Source of the DNA: Gari tellinella
Lineage: Eukaryota > Mollusca > Bivalvia > Cardiida > Psammobiidae
DNA length: 64,000 bases
Direction of reading: 5' to 3'
Assembly: GCA_922989275.2 (NCBI GenBank)
Contig: OV277862.1
Span: 21,619,543-21,683,542, forward strand
The notes beneath the pieces are model-generated. The model was not told the DNA's origin, did not search any database, and worked only from the letters and a program-made list of their open reading frames with translations. The position numbers and the translations under genes are program-made. This document shows positions 33,158 to 44,464 of this stretch, one piece after another. Each line of letters starts with the position of its first letter. Within the stretch, counting starts at the first letter, position 1.

Positions 33158-34356
33158 GGACAATTCGTCAAAGTGCAAACTCGTCAAAAAGGAATTATTG
33201 CACAAAAGGGGTAGTCAACTCGTCAAAAAAGAATCATAGTTCAAAAGGGTAGTCAACTCGTCAAAAAGATTTTTGTAATCTGATTTAGTTATACAATAAA
33301 TTTAAAGATATTCAAGATTGGGAATTAAAATAGTATTAATACTGACTGTACGTAGACCCTGATCATAACGCTTAGATCTATAAGGTACAGAGTAAAATCG
33401 TGCAAAATGACAAACAATGTATTAATCTATAGAGAAATCAAACACTGTCGGGAGCCTTTTGGTCAGGGTCTACACTGTTAACAAATTAAATGTTTATCAT
33501 CTACATATTTACATTATGCTGCAAACTGTCAAACAGGGTGGACCATGATAATAAGGCTTGCGCGCTATAAGATAAGTTCTTATGATATCAGTATCCAAAC
33601 TGTTCGACACATGTTTGATCACTGAGCGATACATTCCAGTGCACGTTTGCCTATGATGATTTCATTAATTGGTTTGTTGTTTATAGCAGTTTAATACCAG
33701 TGCAGATATAACAATTTTCACACCAGATAAACAACAATGCCCAGCCAATTAAAGTGGTTTGCACGTGGCGCTAGAGATCTACCGTTTCTTATTAAAGCAT
33801 TGCTTCTGTGTTAATTTCAGCATTAGATCAGAGTCTAAACCATACTCAATTTTCTAAAATGATTTTAAATAACACATTCTATCAAGGATAAGACACGGGC
33901 TATTCTAATAGAAGTTAATATTGCTTAATGTATGGGCGAGGGCATAGCTGATTTCTGTATTACTTTTGTCCTGGTTTAAGCCAAATTTTCTTTCTCTTGT
34001 AAATCAATTATGCTTAAACATTAAATAAAATGTAAACTCAATATAATACGATGAAAAGTCTCCCTATTATGGTAAGAGTTTACTTTTATTTGGACAAATC
34101 GACATCAAATTCATTTTACATATATTTAGATCTAGTAATTTATGTTACACTTTTGAATGCTAGAAAACCCATCTCAACTTCTCGATAATTGCAAATTTTA
34201 CCAATATAAAGCTATACATTTAACAAAACAGTATTACTATATATATATATTTAACAGGTTAGTATATACCCCAACACAAAAACCTTTTTGACGAATCGTC
34301 TTTTGCCATTACTATGTATTGCCTTTTTGACGAGATTACACTTTGACGAATCGTCC
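33158..34356. mobile_element. TIR element with GGACAATTCGTCAAAGTG ends
   Basis: The left end GGACAATTCGTCAAAGTG then AACTCGTCAAAAAGG, with ACTCGTCAAAAA repeated three times. The right end CCTTTTTGACGAG then CACTTTGACGAATCGTCC. About 1.2 kb. Inside, 33340-33480 holds GTAGACCCTGATCA and GGTCAGGGTCTACACTGTTA, as in family-2 MITEs. No open frame of note and no clear target duplication. Confidence 0.78.
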
Positions 34357-34615
34357 GTAATTCGTCTAAAACATTGACCGTACTATCTTGACTAGCCACT
34401 ATAAAAAATAGTTCATTATTCGCGGCGCTGACTTTTTGTATTCGTGTTTTAATTTATTTTGACCTAATTATCATAATACATGTATATTCAGCGTCTTTAG
34501 CAACTATGTTCGTCTGCGAAAACAATTTAGCACCTACGTAGGCCTGATACGCCGTTACAAAGTATCTACACATTAAAGTATTAATCGTTCTGTATTTTTC
34601 ACGCAAGTACGACGA

Positions 34616-34633
34616 TGCGTCCTCGAGGACGCA
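34616..34633. repeat. Perfect 18-bp palindrome
   Basis: TGCGTCCTCGAGGACGCA, extended by ACG/CGT one base further out. The half-site GCGTCCTCG recurs at 34650 and GGACGCGGACG at 34684. It lies between the TIR elements and the giant inverted repeat; nothing else is recognised in 34357-35025. Confidence 0.85.
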
Positions 34634-35092
34634 CGTCTTTTCAGACTATGCGTCCTCGGCGATTTTTATGCGTATTGTACGCAGGACGCGGACGTAAAAT
34701 TATCACTGCTCGGAGGTCAGAAGGTTAGTAAGCGTGTCAAGTTCAACTGTCAAAATAGCGAAGGAAACAATATATCGAAGACAAGTTTGTTGTAAATAAA
34801 ACTGTTCAATCGTCATTTATTGTAAAGACATGTGAAATAAGGGTTCTTTAACTCATCTTCAAATAAAATGACATGATGCAGCGAGTATTCAGTGTTGAGA
34901 ACACCTGATAAGTATATTGAATTCCTTACATAAAATACTTTGTTAACGGCATCGTTTTGTGTATTGAGCTCGGTGTACATGTTAACAAAAATCAGGAAAC
35001 GCCCTACCCTTATCAATCCACATGCGGTCCGTACAATCACCACACAACACCCAATTCATACCAACACTTGCCAACACATACCAACAGCACCA

Positions 35093-35690
35093 AAATGAGT
35101 TGAATCTACTATATATAGGCATTTGTATCGATTTAATAGTGTTGTAATCAATGTTTTTGACCATATTAAACTAATATTTCTCCTTTATTTCCTCCATAAT
35201 TGCCCATATAAACATATATAGCAGCCATAACCCAAGCGTACCGTATCTGGAAAACACCCCACAACAGATTTGCTGTGTGGTTCGGGATCAAAAACGAGTT
35301 GAAGCTACTATATGTGGACAATTTATCGATTTAATAGTATTGTAGACAAAGTGTATGACCATATTAAAGTTTTTAATCCTTTGTTCCCTAAAAAGCAAAT
35401 ACATATTTACATTTATGCAAGTCATAGACCTAGTGTACAAATTCTGGAAAAGACCCCACACAAGATTTACTGTGTAATACGGGACCAAAAACGAGTTGAA
35501 GCTACTACCTATGGACATTTATATCGATTTAATAGTATTGTTTGACCATATTAAAGTCTTTTATCCTTTATTCCCTAAAAAGCAAACATAGGGCCCTATA
35601 TATACATTTATGCGTGTTATAACCCTAGCGTGCCAAATCTGGAAAAGACCCCACACACGTTTTGCTTTGTGATACTGAATACCCTTCTGA
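35093..35690 (+). repeat. Three ~195-bp tandem units in left arm
   Basis: GAGTTGAA-type unit starts are near 35096, 35294 and 35490. Shared words are TATCGATTTAATAGT, TTTGACCATATTAAA and GGAAAAGACCCCACAC. Mirrored in the right arm at about 40510-41105. Confidence 0.85.
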
Positions 35691-36548
35691 AAATATAAAA
35701 AAGAACCAATCTTTAATACTTAGCACGTTAATTGCCAATTACACTTCCCTAAATTGTTTGTCAGGCAACAATACAGGTGTTAACAAATTCTAACAGTTTA
35801 CCGGCACACTCCTCTCATCAGGCGGTCTATTAAAGGAGATTATATCCAATTAACGCTCTCAGCATGACACTGTCCATTTTTAAAGGGGATTAACGGTAGT
35901 CTGATTGGTAATTGGTATCAGTAATCAAAACGTTTGATATTAGCATCAAAGAAGGTGTCTTGTTTATTTTAAGAATAGTATATATCCAGACCATTAAGCA
36001 TTGTAAAAATGTGATTATTTACCGTATTATTGAATTGACCCGCAACCGTAAAATATTTTAAATGATATCTCACCGGAAGAGGCGATTCTTCTTCACTTTC
36101 AATCTGCTTTTATTTAAACCACCGGGGCTGTCATTTCTCCGGTGTCGGATATGGATCCAAACTGTTGGCATAATTATTATATGGTCTGTCCGTGAAAGGG
36201 ATACAGTTAACTTAACATTCCTAAGTTGGCGCTTACAAATTCGGAAATCTTAGTGTCACGGGCCCGGGTGCATGACACACCGCTAAATCTCCTCGCTAAA
36301 CTATCCGATAAATTCTACCTGTCCGTTAGTTACCTGTCAACTAGAGCGAGCCGCTAACTGGCGTGCACATGTCGAATTTACCTTGTAGGTAGTTACCTTG
36401 CAGCTAGTGCATTTAGTAGCAAGCTAAAATCGGGTTAAATTTGGTGAATGCATCAAACACGAGTGAACATAAGCGTTTTGGCTAAAACTACACGTCATAC
36501 TTTGTTTTCTATTTGGTATATACATTTTTATACTAAAATGAGAGAGAA

Positions 36549-36568
36549 GGGGGGGGGGGGGGGGGGGG
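36549..36568. repeat. Poly-G tract
   Basis: About 20 G in the left arm. The mirrored place in the right arm has no equal C run. Confidence 0.8.
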
Positions 36569-36869
36569 TATTCGAGGGAGGGGTTCGATTCTAATGGAAA
36601 ACTTGTAATCCGAACCCGTTTTCTTGTTCACTAAAATGCCAACATATAGAATATGTGATGCATCGAGCAAATCATAAACTTTAATTGTTGAGTTTAGTTT
36701 TTACAATGTAATCATTTTGGACCATGATATGACAGATAGACTTGGCAGCTGATCAGGATCAAAACTATTTAGCACTCATGTTGCGTTAGATCTAAACAAT
36801 GCATTTATAAAGCAGACGGCATTATGGGTTGAAAAGGTTAGAAGAAACAAAACTATCTTATGAAAGATT

Positions 36870-37225
36870 TTAAACTACAAGAAGAGAAAAAGAAGAAGGA
36901 CAGACAGGGAAACAAAGGCATAAAGAGAACGGAAAGAGAGAGGAAGCAAGAGAGGTTGGGAGAATGAGATATAGAGACATATAGAGAGAGACAGGTAGAT
37001 ATACATGTACAGACGGACGTGCATATACTGAGATACAGGGAGAGATATACTAGCGAGAGACAGAGAGAGAGAGAGGGGGGAAGAGAGAGAAAGAAAGAGA
37101 GAGAGAGGCTTAAAAGGCAGATATACATGGACACACACAGAAGTAAAGCAGACAATAGAGAGAGATAGAGAGAGAGAGAGAGGGAAGGAGAGAAAAAGAG
37201 AGGGTAGACAGTGACAGACAGACAG
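36870..37225. repeat. GA-rich low-complexity tract
   Basis: Mostly AGAGAG and GACAGACAG. It gives a spurious Ser/Leu-rich open frame on the other strand (36853-37155). The mirrored CT-rich tract is at about 39245-39610. Confidence 0.9.
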
Positions 37226-39244
37226 ACGTGCGGACAGAAGGTACCTTAGCTGTTAAGTTACTACGCATTACACCTAACACGAAAAGTTGATACATTTTAA
37301 ATATTCTTGTTCTGACCCGTAGTTGATCAAGATCCTAAATGATTGAACCTCGTACATGTACCGATGTTCAATTCTGAAGGTTATTTCATTATAGAGTTAT
37401 TAGTGAGTTTTAATTATTGATTTATTGCATTCTTCTTTAAAGATGTGCTTTATTGGAATCTCATGTTTCATAGACATGCTTTAGCAACTCTTTCACCGCC
37501 GGAGTCGCATAAAGTCGGCTTTACAAACAGTTTGGACCCAGATCAGACGCCGCGTCACGAGACGTCTGATTAGGGTCCAAACTGTTTTACACTCGTATCG
37601 ACATTTCCTAAGTCATTCTACATTGGATCTTTCTTTGAAACGATATTACAAATAAGAATATTAAAGCAGACGACAATAAAACGGTGTAGGGATAAACACT
37701 CACGATTAATTGGCGCCGAAAGGGCTAAAAAAAAAACATTATGGCAACACACACTAAAGTGATTCGTTGTTACTACATGTAACAGAGCTTTCTGCGATAA
37801 TGTACCAATTATTATTTTTGTATTCTGAAATTGGTTCGTACTTTTTTATGTTACAGAAAACAGGATCTCGGGTGCATGACACATAGTTAGAGCTTACCTG
37901 TATACTAAATCCCTCGCTGAGAGATAAATATCGATTTTTAACTACAAGATAAACTAACTGTGTTGCATGACACACCGCTAAATTCTAGTAACATACTAAA
38001 GTTTTAGTTGATAGTTAAATATTGATTTTAGTAGACAGGTAAGATAACTAGTGTTGCACGAGCGCCAAATTGACTAACTACAAGTTAAGTTTTACCGCTA
38101 AATTTAGAGGTACTCAGTGCAACGATAAATCCTCTAGTAGCCAGTTAAATCAGCTTACATAGCCGCGTTAAAGAAGCATTTGGGATCCAGATCAGAAACA
38201 TAACACATCGGTGTTTTATCAAGGTCAATATTGTTTGATTATTTTTGTTATTTTATTTCATTTTTCATTTTCTATGTTTGAGATTTACATTTTACAAAAC
38301 GCAATACAATAAAATATTTTAATTGACAACGGAATATGTCGATGATAATGATTGATATTTATCTGAGAGGCAAACAGTTTGGAGTTTGATCAGACGCCGG
38401 GTTACCCGTTATCTGATATGGCTCCAACATTGTACTGTAAGCAAAGAAGATACATGTACATGTAAAACAATTTGTATGGATGTGATACAAATGTACGCCA
38501 TAGGATGTTGGTTGCATTGAAATGTGTCAACCAATTCCACGCTTGAAACCTGTATTTTGGAAAAGCGGGTCCTGATCAGGGTCCAAACTGTTTTTTTCTG
38601 AGATCCTGTTTTCTGTAACATAAAGAAGTACGAACCAATTTCAGAATACACATATGAATCTACAATACATAATAATAATTGGTACATTATCGCAGAAAGC
38701 TCTGTTACATGTAGTAACAACGAAACACTTTAGTATGTGTTGCCATAATGTTTTCTTTTAGTCCTTTCGGCGCCAATTAATCGTGAGTGTTTACCCCTAC
38801 ACCGTTTTATTGTCGTCTGCTTTAATATTCTTATTTGTAATATCGTTTCAAAGAAAGATCCAATGTAGAATGTCTTAGAAAATGTCGATACGAGTGTAAA
38901 ACAGTTTGGACCCTAATCAGACGTCGCGTTACTCGGCGTCTGGTCTGGATCCAAATTGTTTGTAAAGCCGACTTTATGCGACTCCGGCGGTGAAAGAGTT
39001 GCTAAAGCATGTCTATGAAACAAGAGATTCCTATAAAGCACATCTTTAAAGAAGAATGCAATAAATCAATAATGATAACACACAAATAACTCTGCAATGG
39101 AATAATCTTCAGAATTGAATATCGGTACGAGGGTCAATCATTTAGGATCTTGATCAACTACGGGTCAGAACAAGAATACTTAAAATGTACCACATTTTCG
39201 CGTTAGGTGTAATGCGTAGTAACTTAACAGCTTAGCAACTGTCT

Positions 39245-39610
39245 GTTCGCACATCTGTATGTATGTCACTGTCTACCCTATCTTTTTCTCCCCTATCTCT
39301 CTCTCTCTCTCTCGCTATCTCTCTATTGTCTGCGCCAATTCTGTACGTGTATCTGTATATCTGCCTTTTAAAACTATATCTCCCTCTCTCTTCCTCTATC
39401 TCTCCTGTCCGTCTGTACACCCCTCTCTCTCTCTCTCTTTCTCTCTCTCTATCTATCTATCTCTATCTCTTCATACGGCATACACCCTCAAATGAGTATT
39501 ACGTGCTCTCCTAACTACTCTTGCTTCCTCTCTCTTCCCTTTCTCTTTATGTCATTGTTACCCTGCCTGTCGTCTTTCTGTCCCTGTATGTCTGTCCTTC
39601 CTTTTTCTGG
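39245..39610. repeat. CT-rich low-complexity tract (mirror of the GA tract)
   Basis: TCTCTC and TGTCTG runs in the right arm at the place expected from the inverted repeat. Its Ser/Leu-rich frames (39259-39514) are not genes. Confidence 0.9.
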
Positions 39611-40716
39611 TTTTGTTGTTTTTTAAATCTGAATAGAATCTACTTTCATATGATAGTATTGTTTCTACTAACCTTTTCAACCCATAATGTCGTCTGACTT
39701 TTACTGCATTGTTTAGATTTAACCCAACATGAGTGCCAACTAGTTTTGATCCTGATTAGATTTATGTTCACTCATGTTCAATGCATTCACCACATTTAAC
39801 CCGACTTTAGCTGGCTACTAAGTGTACTAGCTCCAAGGTAACTACCTACAAGGTAAATTCGACATGTGCACGCCAGTTAGTGGGTCGCTGTAGCTGACAG
39901 GTAACTAACGGACAGGTAGAATTTATCGGATAGTTTAGCGTGGAGATTTAGCGGTGTGTCATGCACCCGGGCCCTGTTGTCTTCAAAAATACAACATGCA
40001 CAATATACGATTATTTAAAAGAATAAAATCTTATGATTCTATGACTTATTAAACAATAATCTCTGTGTGATCAGTATCCAAATTTAGTGGTACTCATAAC
40101 GATTCTACTTACTATATTAATAATGATTAACATACTACGACATTTATTAATTTATACAATAAAGTAATTTCTGACAATGCCATTCTTACAAAACCACACT
40201 TATGCCTGCAGTTTGCATCCTGATCACATATTTTGACGGCACATCACAGGCACACTTCTATCGATAGGCGGGATTGTTGTTAATCCAATTAAGGCACTGC
40301 TAACTCGTTAAAGGTGATAAACGTTGACGGTTTACCTAAGCTGATAATTTACATAAGCTAATATATCGATGATCCTATATGAAAGGATACGCGAATGATT
40401 AAAATAACAGGATGTATCCTGATCATTACTAAAGTCTTTCATTGTATGCATTATATCTATATTTACTTTATTAAATCCTATAAAATAGAATTTAATGTCT
40501 TTAGGTAGTAGCCAGTATCACAAAGCAAAACGTGTGTGGGGTCTTTTCCAGATTTGGCACGCTAGGGTTATAACACGCATAAATGTATATATAGGGCCCT
40601 ATGTTTGCTTTTTAGGGAATAAAGGATAAAAGACTTTAATATGGTCAAACAATACTATTAAATCGATATAAATGTCCATAGGTAGTAGCTTCAACTCGTT
40701 TTTGGTCCCGTATTAC

Positions 40717-40749
40717 CATGGAGGAATTATACCGTATAATTCCTCCATG
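40717..40749. mobile_element. Solo TIR-TIR palindrome of the 2.7-kb element family
   Basis: CATGGAGGAATTATAC, one C, then GTATAATTCCTCCATG: two copies of the terminus of the 50178-52921 element head to head with the interior missing. The left arm at the mirrored place (about 35435-35473) instead has 39 bases of ordinary sequence, so here the host bases were replaced. Confidence 0.85.
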
Positions 40750-41289
40750 ACTAGGTCTATGACTTGCATAAATGTAAATATGTATTTGCTTTTTAGGGAA
40801 CAAAGGATTAAAAACTTTAATATGGTCATACACTTTGTCTACAATACTATTAAATCGATAAATTGTCCACAGATAGTAGCTTCAACTCGTTTTTGATCCC
40901 GAACCACACAGCAAATCTGTTGTGGGGTGTTTTCCAGATACGGTACGCTTGGGTTATGGCTGCTATATATGTTTATATGGGCAATTATGGAGGAAATAAA
41001 GGAGAAATATTAGTTTAATATGGTCAAAAACATTGATTACAACATTATTAAATCGATACAAATGCCTATATATAGTAGATTCAACTCATTTTGGTGCTGT
41101 TGGTATGTGTTGGCAAGTGTTGTTATGTGTTGGTATGAATTGGGTGTTGTGTGGTGATTGTACGGACCCATCAACATGCTAACTTAAATATCATGTATAT
41201 CATAGAGTAAAATATTTCAACTTCAAGTGAACGGTAAACATATCTGAAGGTTGTAGCTCCCGTCATATGGGGCTTCATTTTTGTTAAAC

Positions 41290-41392
41290 AAAATGGCTTC
41301 CGAGTAACCGGTTACCGACTTTGTAACCGGTTAATCGGCAGTTCATAACCGTTAACGGTTACCCGGGTAATCGTTTCAGCACTACCATATAC
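41290..41392 (-). mobile_element. hAT-like terminus fragment
   Basis: Read on the minus strand it starts TAGTGCTGAAACGATTACCC, then GGGTAACCGTTAACGG and TAACCGGTTA repeats. Ends with TAGTGCTG and repeated CCGGTTAAC-type words are typical of hAT elements. No second end was found. Confidence 0.5.
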
Positions 41393-41399
41393 ACACAAC

Positions 41400-42595
41400 T
41401 ACCAAGGTACATAGAAGTTAAAGGCATTTTGAGAAACCTAAATGCAGATTTTGAAACCTTAACTTAGGCCATAGCTGCAAGGTCGAGGACACTGGGGTAA
41501 AAATATTTGTTTTCTTGGTAAGGTCTTGTCCATATACATATGCATACTAGATATGAAAGCAATATCTCAATGGACATAGGAGTTATAAGCATTTTTTGAA
41601 ACCTAAACGCAGATTTCAAAACCTAAACGCTGGCCCTAAGTTCAAGGTCAAGGTGACTTGGCTGATTTTTTTTTTTGGTTGAATATGTGAACAGGTATTG
41701 TCCATATACATATGCATGCCAAATAATAAAGGAATATCTCAATGAATATAGGAGTTATAGGTCTTACGAGTCATTCCCGTAACGAAGCATAGCAGAAAAA
41801 TCCAGATTGGATATTGAGAATCCCCGGGCGGGGATTGAACCCGGGGCGCTGGCGTGACAGTCCAATACCATAACCTCTGAGCCAAAGAGTCTACTCCCTA
41901 GCGCAGAAGCTAGGTATCGCATGTCATTTGCCGCGTCGCTACATGTATGCTATGCTATTTATAGTACACAGTATGGTCAGTGTGTGGGATGTAACATAGG
42001 CATTTATCAAAACCTAAACGCAGATTTCGCAACCAAAACGCAGGCCCTTAGTTCAAGGTCAAGGTCACAGGGGTCAAACTTTTTGTGTGCATGGAAAGGT
42101 CTTGTCCATATACACACACATACCAAATATAAAGCAATATCTCAATGATCATAGGAGTTATAAGCATTTTTCAAAAACCTAAACGCAGATTTTGAAACTT
42201 AAACGCCGGCCCTTAATTCAAGGTGAAGGTCACTAGACTGAATTTTTTTAAATGCATGAACAGGCATTGTCCATATACACATGCATGTCAAATATTAAAG
42301 GAATATCTCAATGAACATAGGAGTTATAGGCATTTTTTAAAACCTAAACACAGATTTCAAAACCTAAACGCTGGCCCTAAGTTCAAGGTCAAGCTCACAG
42401 GGGTCAAACATTTTGTGTGCATGGAAAGGTCTTGTCCATATACACAAACATACCAAATATAAAATCAACATCTCAATGGACATAAGAGTTATAAACATTT
42501 TCTTGAAACTGCTAACGTGAACTGACACGGGAACCGGAACGCCAACGACTGGGTGACAGCATTAGCTCTTGGACACAGTCCGACGAGCTAAAAAT
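41400..42595 (-). repeat. Reverse-oriented GTTTAGGTTTC tandem-repeat element
   Basis: Units GAAACCTAAACGCAGATTT and GGAAAGGTCTTGTCCATATA mirror the 26.4-30.3 kb family. The 5' end is at the right: CCGACGAGCTAAAAATAAC with ACTGGGTGACAGC and a GGAACGCCAACGAC spacer. A tRNA-like insert interrupts at 41765-41995. Confidence 0.75.
41820..41892 (-). tRNA. tRNA-Asp-like pseudogene / SINE head
   Basis: On the minus strand, box A-like TGGCTCAGAGGTTA, anticodon-loop region GACTGTCACGCC (GTC, as in tRNA-Asp) and box B GGGTTCAATCCCC. The acceptor stem does not pair well and no pol III terminator follows at once, so it is probably the head of an inserted SINE rather than a working gene. Confidence 0.6.
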
Positions 42596-42790
42596 AACAA
42601 AGGGCAATTACTCAAAAATACTGATGATAGAGTAGTTGTTCTTGTGCACTGCACTCCTGGTCAATGAGAACTATCTGTATATGAAGTTTAAAGTCAATAG
42701 CTTTTATACTTTAGAAGTTATGCTCCCGACAAGCCGGACAGACAGACGGACATGGTGACTCCAGTATACCCCCAAAACTTCGTTTGAGGG
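42596..42790 (-). repeat. Reverse hairpin-ended fragment (TACCCCC hairpin)
   Basis: It ends at the right with GTATACCCCCAAAAC / GTTTGAGGGGGTAG, the same hairpin type as at 359-394, preceded by GGACAGACAGACGGACATGG. Only one or two unit copies remain. Confidence 0.65.
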
Positions 42791-42909
42791 GGTAGCCTAT
42801 TTGTAGTTATTTGTATTTCTCGCTTTGTAGGTACATTTATATAATTTCATGTGAAGCGCTTTTGAACGCACAACTCCTGTGTGAAAAGAGCGCTATATAA
42901 ATCAGGTAT

Positions 42910-42931
42910 AATAATAATAATAATAATAATT
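42910..42931. repeat. (ATA)n microsatellite
   Basis: Seven or so ATA triplets immediately before the next array. Confidence 0.9.
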
Positions 42932-43596
42932 AGGCAAACATTCTGACCAAGTTGCATTAAAATCCAATGAGATTTGTAGCTTCTAGAGTATTGACACGGT
43001 TTTTCTATAATTTGACCTAGTAACGTAGTTTTTGACCGGACATGACCCCACATTCAAACTTGACTTAGAAATTAATAAGGCAAACATTTTGACAAAGTTT
43101 CATGAAGATTGGGTGAGATTTGTAGCCTTTAGAGTGATAACAAGGTTTTCCTATGATTTGACCTAGTGACCTTGTTTTTGACCCGACATGACCCATATCC
43201 AAACTTGATCTAGATATCAATTAGGCAAACATTCTGACCAAGTTGCATTAAAATCCAATAAGATTTGTAGCCTCTAGAGTGTTAACAAGATTTTTCTATG
43301 ATTTAACCTAGTGACCTACTTTTTGACCGGACATGACCTACATCCAAACTTGACCTAGATATCAATGGGGCAAACATTTTGACCAAGTTTCATTAAGATC
43401 AAATGAGATTTGTAGCCTCTGGAGTGTTAACAAGATTTTTCTATGATTTGATCTAGATTTCATCAAGACAAACATTGTCATCAAGTTTCATGAAGACTGG
43501 TTGAAATTTGTTGACACTAGAGTGTTAACGAACCAATTGTGAACGGACGGACGACGGACATCCAGCGATCCTTTTCATGCCAGGTGAGCTAAAAAA
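42932..43596 (-). repeat. Reverse tandem-repeat element, ~140-150-bp units
   Basis: AGGCAAACATTCTGACCAAG and AGATTTGTAGCCTCTAGAGT recur about four to five times. The 5' end at the right is GAACGGACGGACGACGGACA then GCCAGGTGAGCTAAAAA. Confidence 0.75.
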
Positions 43597-43928
43597 TCAT
43601 GACATGTTTTCAGTGATACAATTAATAAAACCAAATTAATTGTAATTCAGTTTGTTAAGTTATTCAATGTCAGCTTTTTTTAAAACTTATTATTTAAACC
43701 CTTTCCCCATAGAAAAGCCGTTTGATGACAACTTACTCATAGTTTAATAAATGCCCTTTCATGTGTCTACATTAACCTGTAAAAGAGCCGTAGGAAAATG
43801 CTCCTGCATCCTGACAGATCGATGCTGAAAGTGAAGCAGCTCATGATTTCTGCTATACTTTCAGGCAGCTTTAACCCATTACCCCATAAATCTACCTGTT
43901 CATACCGTAAATTTATTTTCCCCCTTAA

Positions 43929-44464
43929 AGGGACTCGCAACCGGATGGTGTACTTGTCAAAATAAAATAAATACTCAAATAAAAGCAAATTTGTGGCATT
44001 ATTTGGCTTCTGACATTAAAAAAATATGATCAGTCCAAAAAAAGTCTCAAGAATCGTCACCGAATCTTAGATTTTTAGATATTTTCCATCGTTTTTCTAT
44101 ACCGACTAGTAGACGGTATAGTTGTTGTTGTTGCTTCTCTACACGGGCTCAGACATAAACACGAGCCGAATTACGAAGTTGTATGCAGTTTCGATCGCTA
44201 CACATTGAAATACTTTAAATCGATCCGAGATAAACGGATAGTTCCGTGGTCCATTGGTCTAAGCGGTTTCCCCTATTTTGCCTTCTGTCCGCCAATGCCG
44301 GGCCCCGGGTTCGAATCCCACCAGAGACCAATATTTTTTTTTATTGAAATACATTTTTTTAAACAGAATTTCTTATCCTAAACTAATTCTTTACCATTTA
44401 TATAAGCGTTTGACACATATTTACAAATTACTATTTTTAATGCACCATCTGGTTGCGAGTCGCT
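43929..44464. mobile_element. TTAA-flanked element carrying a tRNA-like sequence
   Basis: TTAA at 43925-43928 and 44465-44468. TIRs AGGGACTCGCAACCGGATGG and CCATCTGGTTGCGAGTCGCT. 536 bases, no transposase. Its middle holds a pol III-type tRNA-like region (44241-44331). It is inserted inside a family-1 MITE. Confidence 0.87.
44241..44331 (+). tRNA. tRNA-like sequence (class II shape), probably not functional
   Basis: Box A-like TGGTCCATTGGTCTAAGCGG, box B GGGTTCGAATCCCACC, and spacing that would allow a long variable arm as in tRNA-Leu or -Ser. The 5' GTTCCGT and 3' AGAGACC pair poorly. A T9-10 run right after is a pol III stop. Likely a captured or SINE-derived tRNA head. Confidence 0.6.

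Larger units (their letters stand above)
35026..41168. repeat. Giant ~6.1 kb imperfect inverted repeat
   Basis: The left arm is about 35026-37870, the right arm about 38597-41168, and the spacer about 37871-38596. Outer ends GGTCCGTACAATCACCACAC and GTGTGGTGATTGTACGGACC match. The outer 650 bases and inner 600 bases look almost identical between arms, while the middle (about 35690-36240 against 39975-40500) is only weakly similar. Each arm has three ~195-bp tandem units, a G or purine tract and a GATC hairpin. No protein-like frame was found. It may be a transposon with very long TIRs, or an inverted duplication. Confidence 0.88.

Noticed and set aside
37754..38720. 73- and 103-codon frames in the inner arms of the giant repeat
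   Set aside because: They lie at mirrored positions in non-coding repeat arms; no start context, family likeness or splice support.
36853..39514. Ser/Leu-rich open frames of 61-100 codons
   Set aside because: Translations of GA/CT-rich simple sequence in the two arms of the giant inverted repeat.
41820..44331. Two tRNA genes (Asp-like on -, Leu/Ser-like on +)
   Set aside because: Not accepted as working tRNAs because acceptor stems do not pair and both lie in mobile elements; listed as tRNA-like sequences only.
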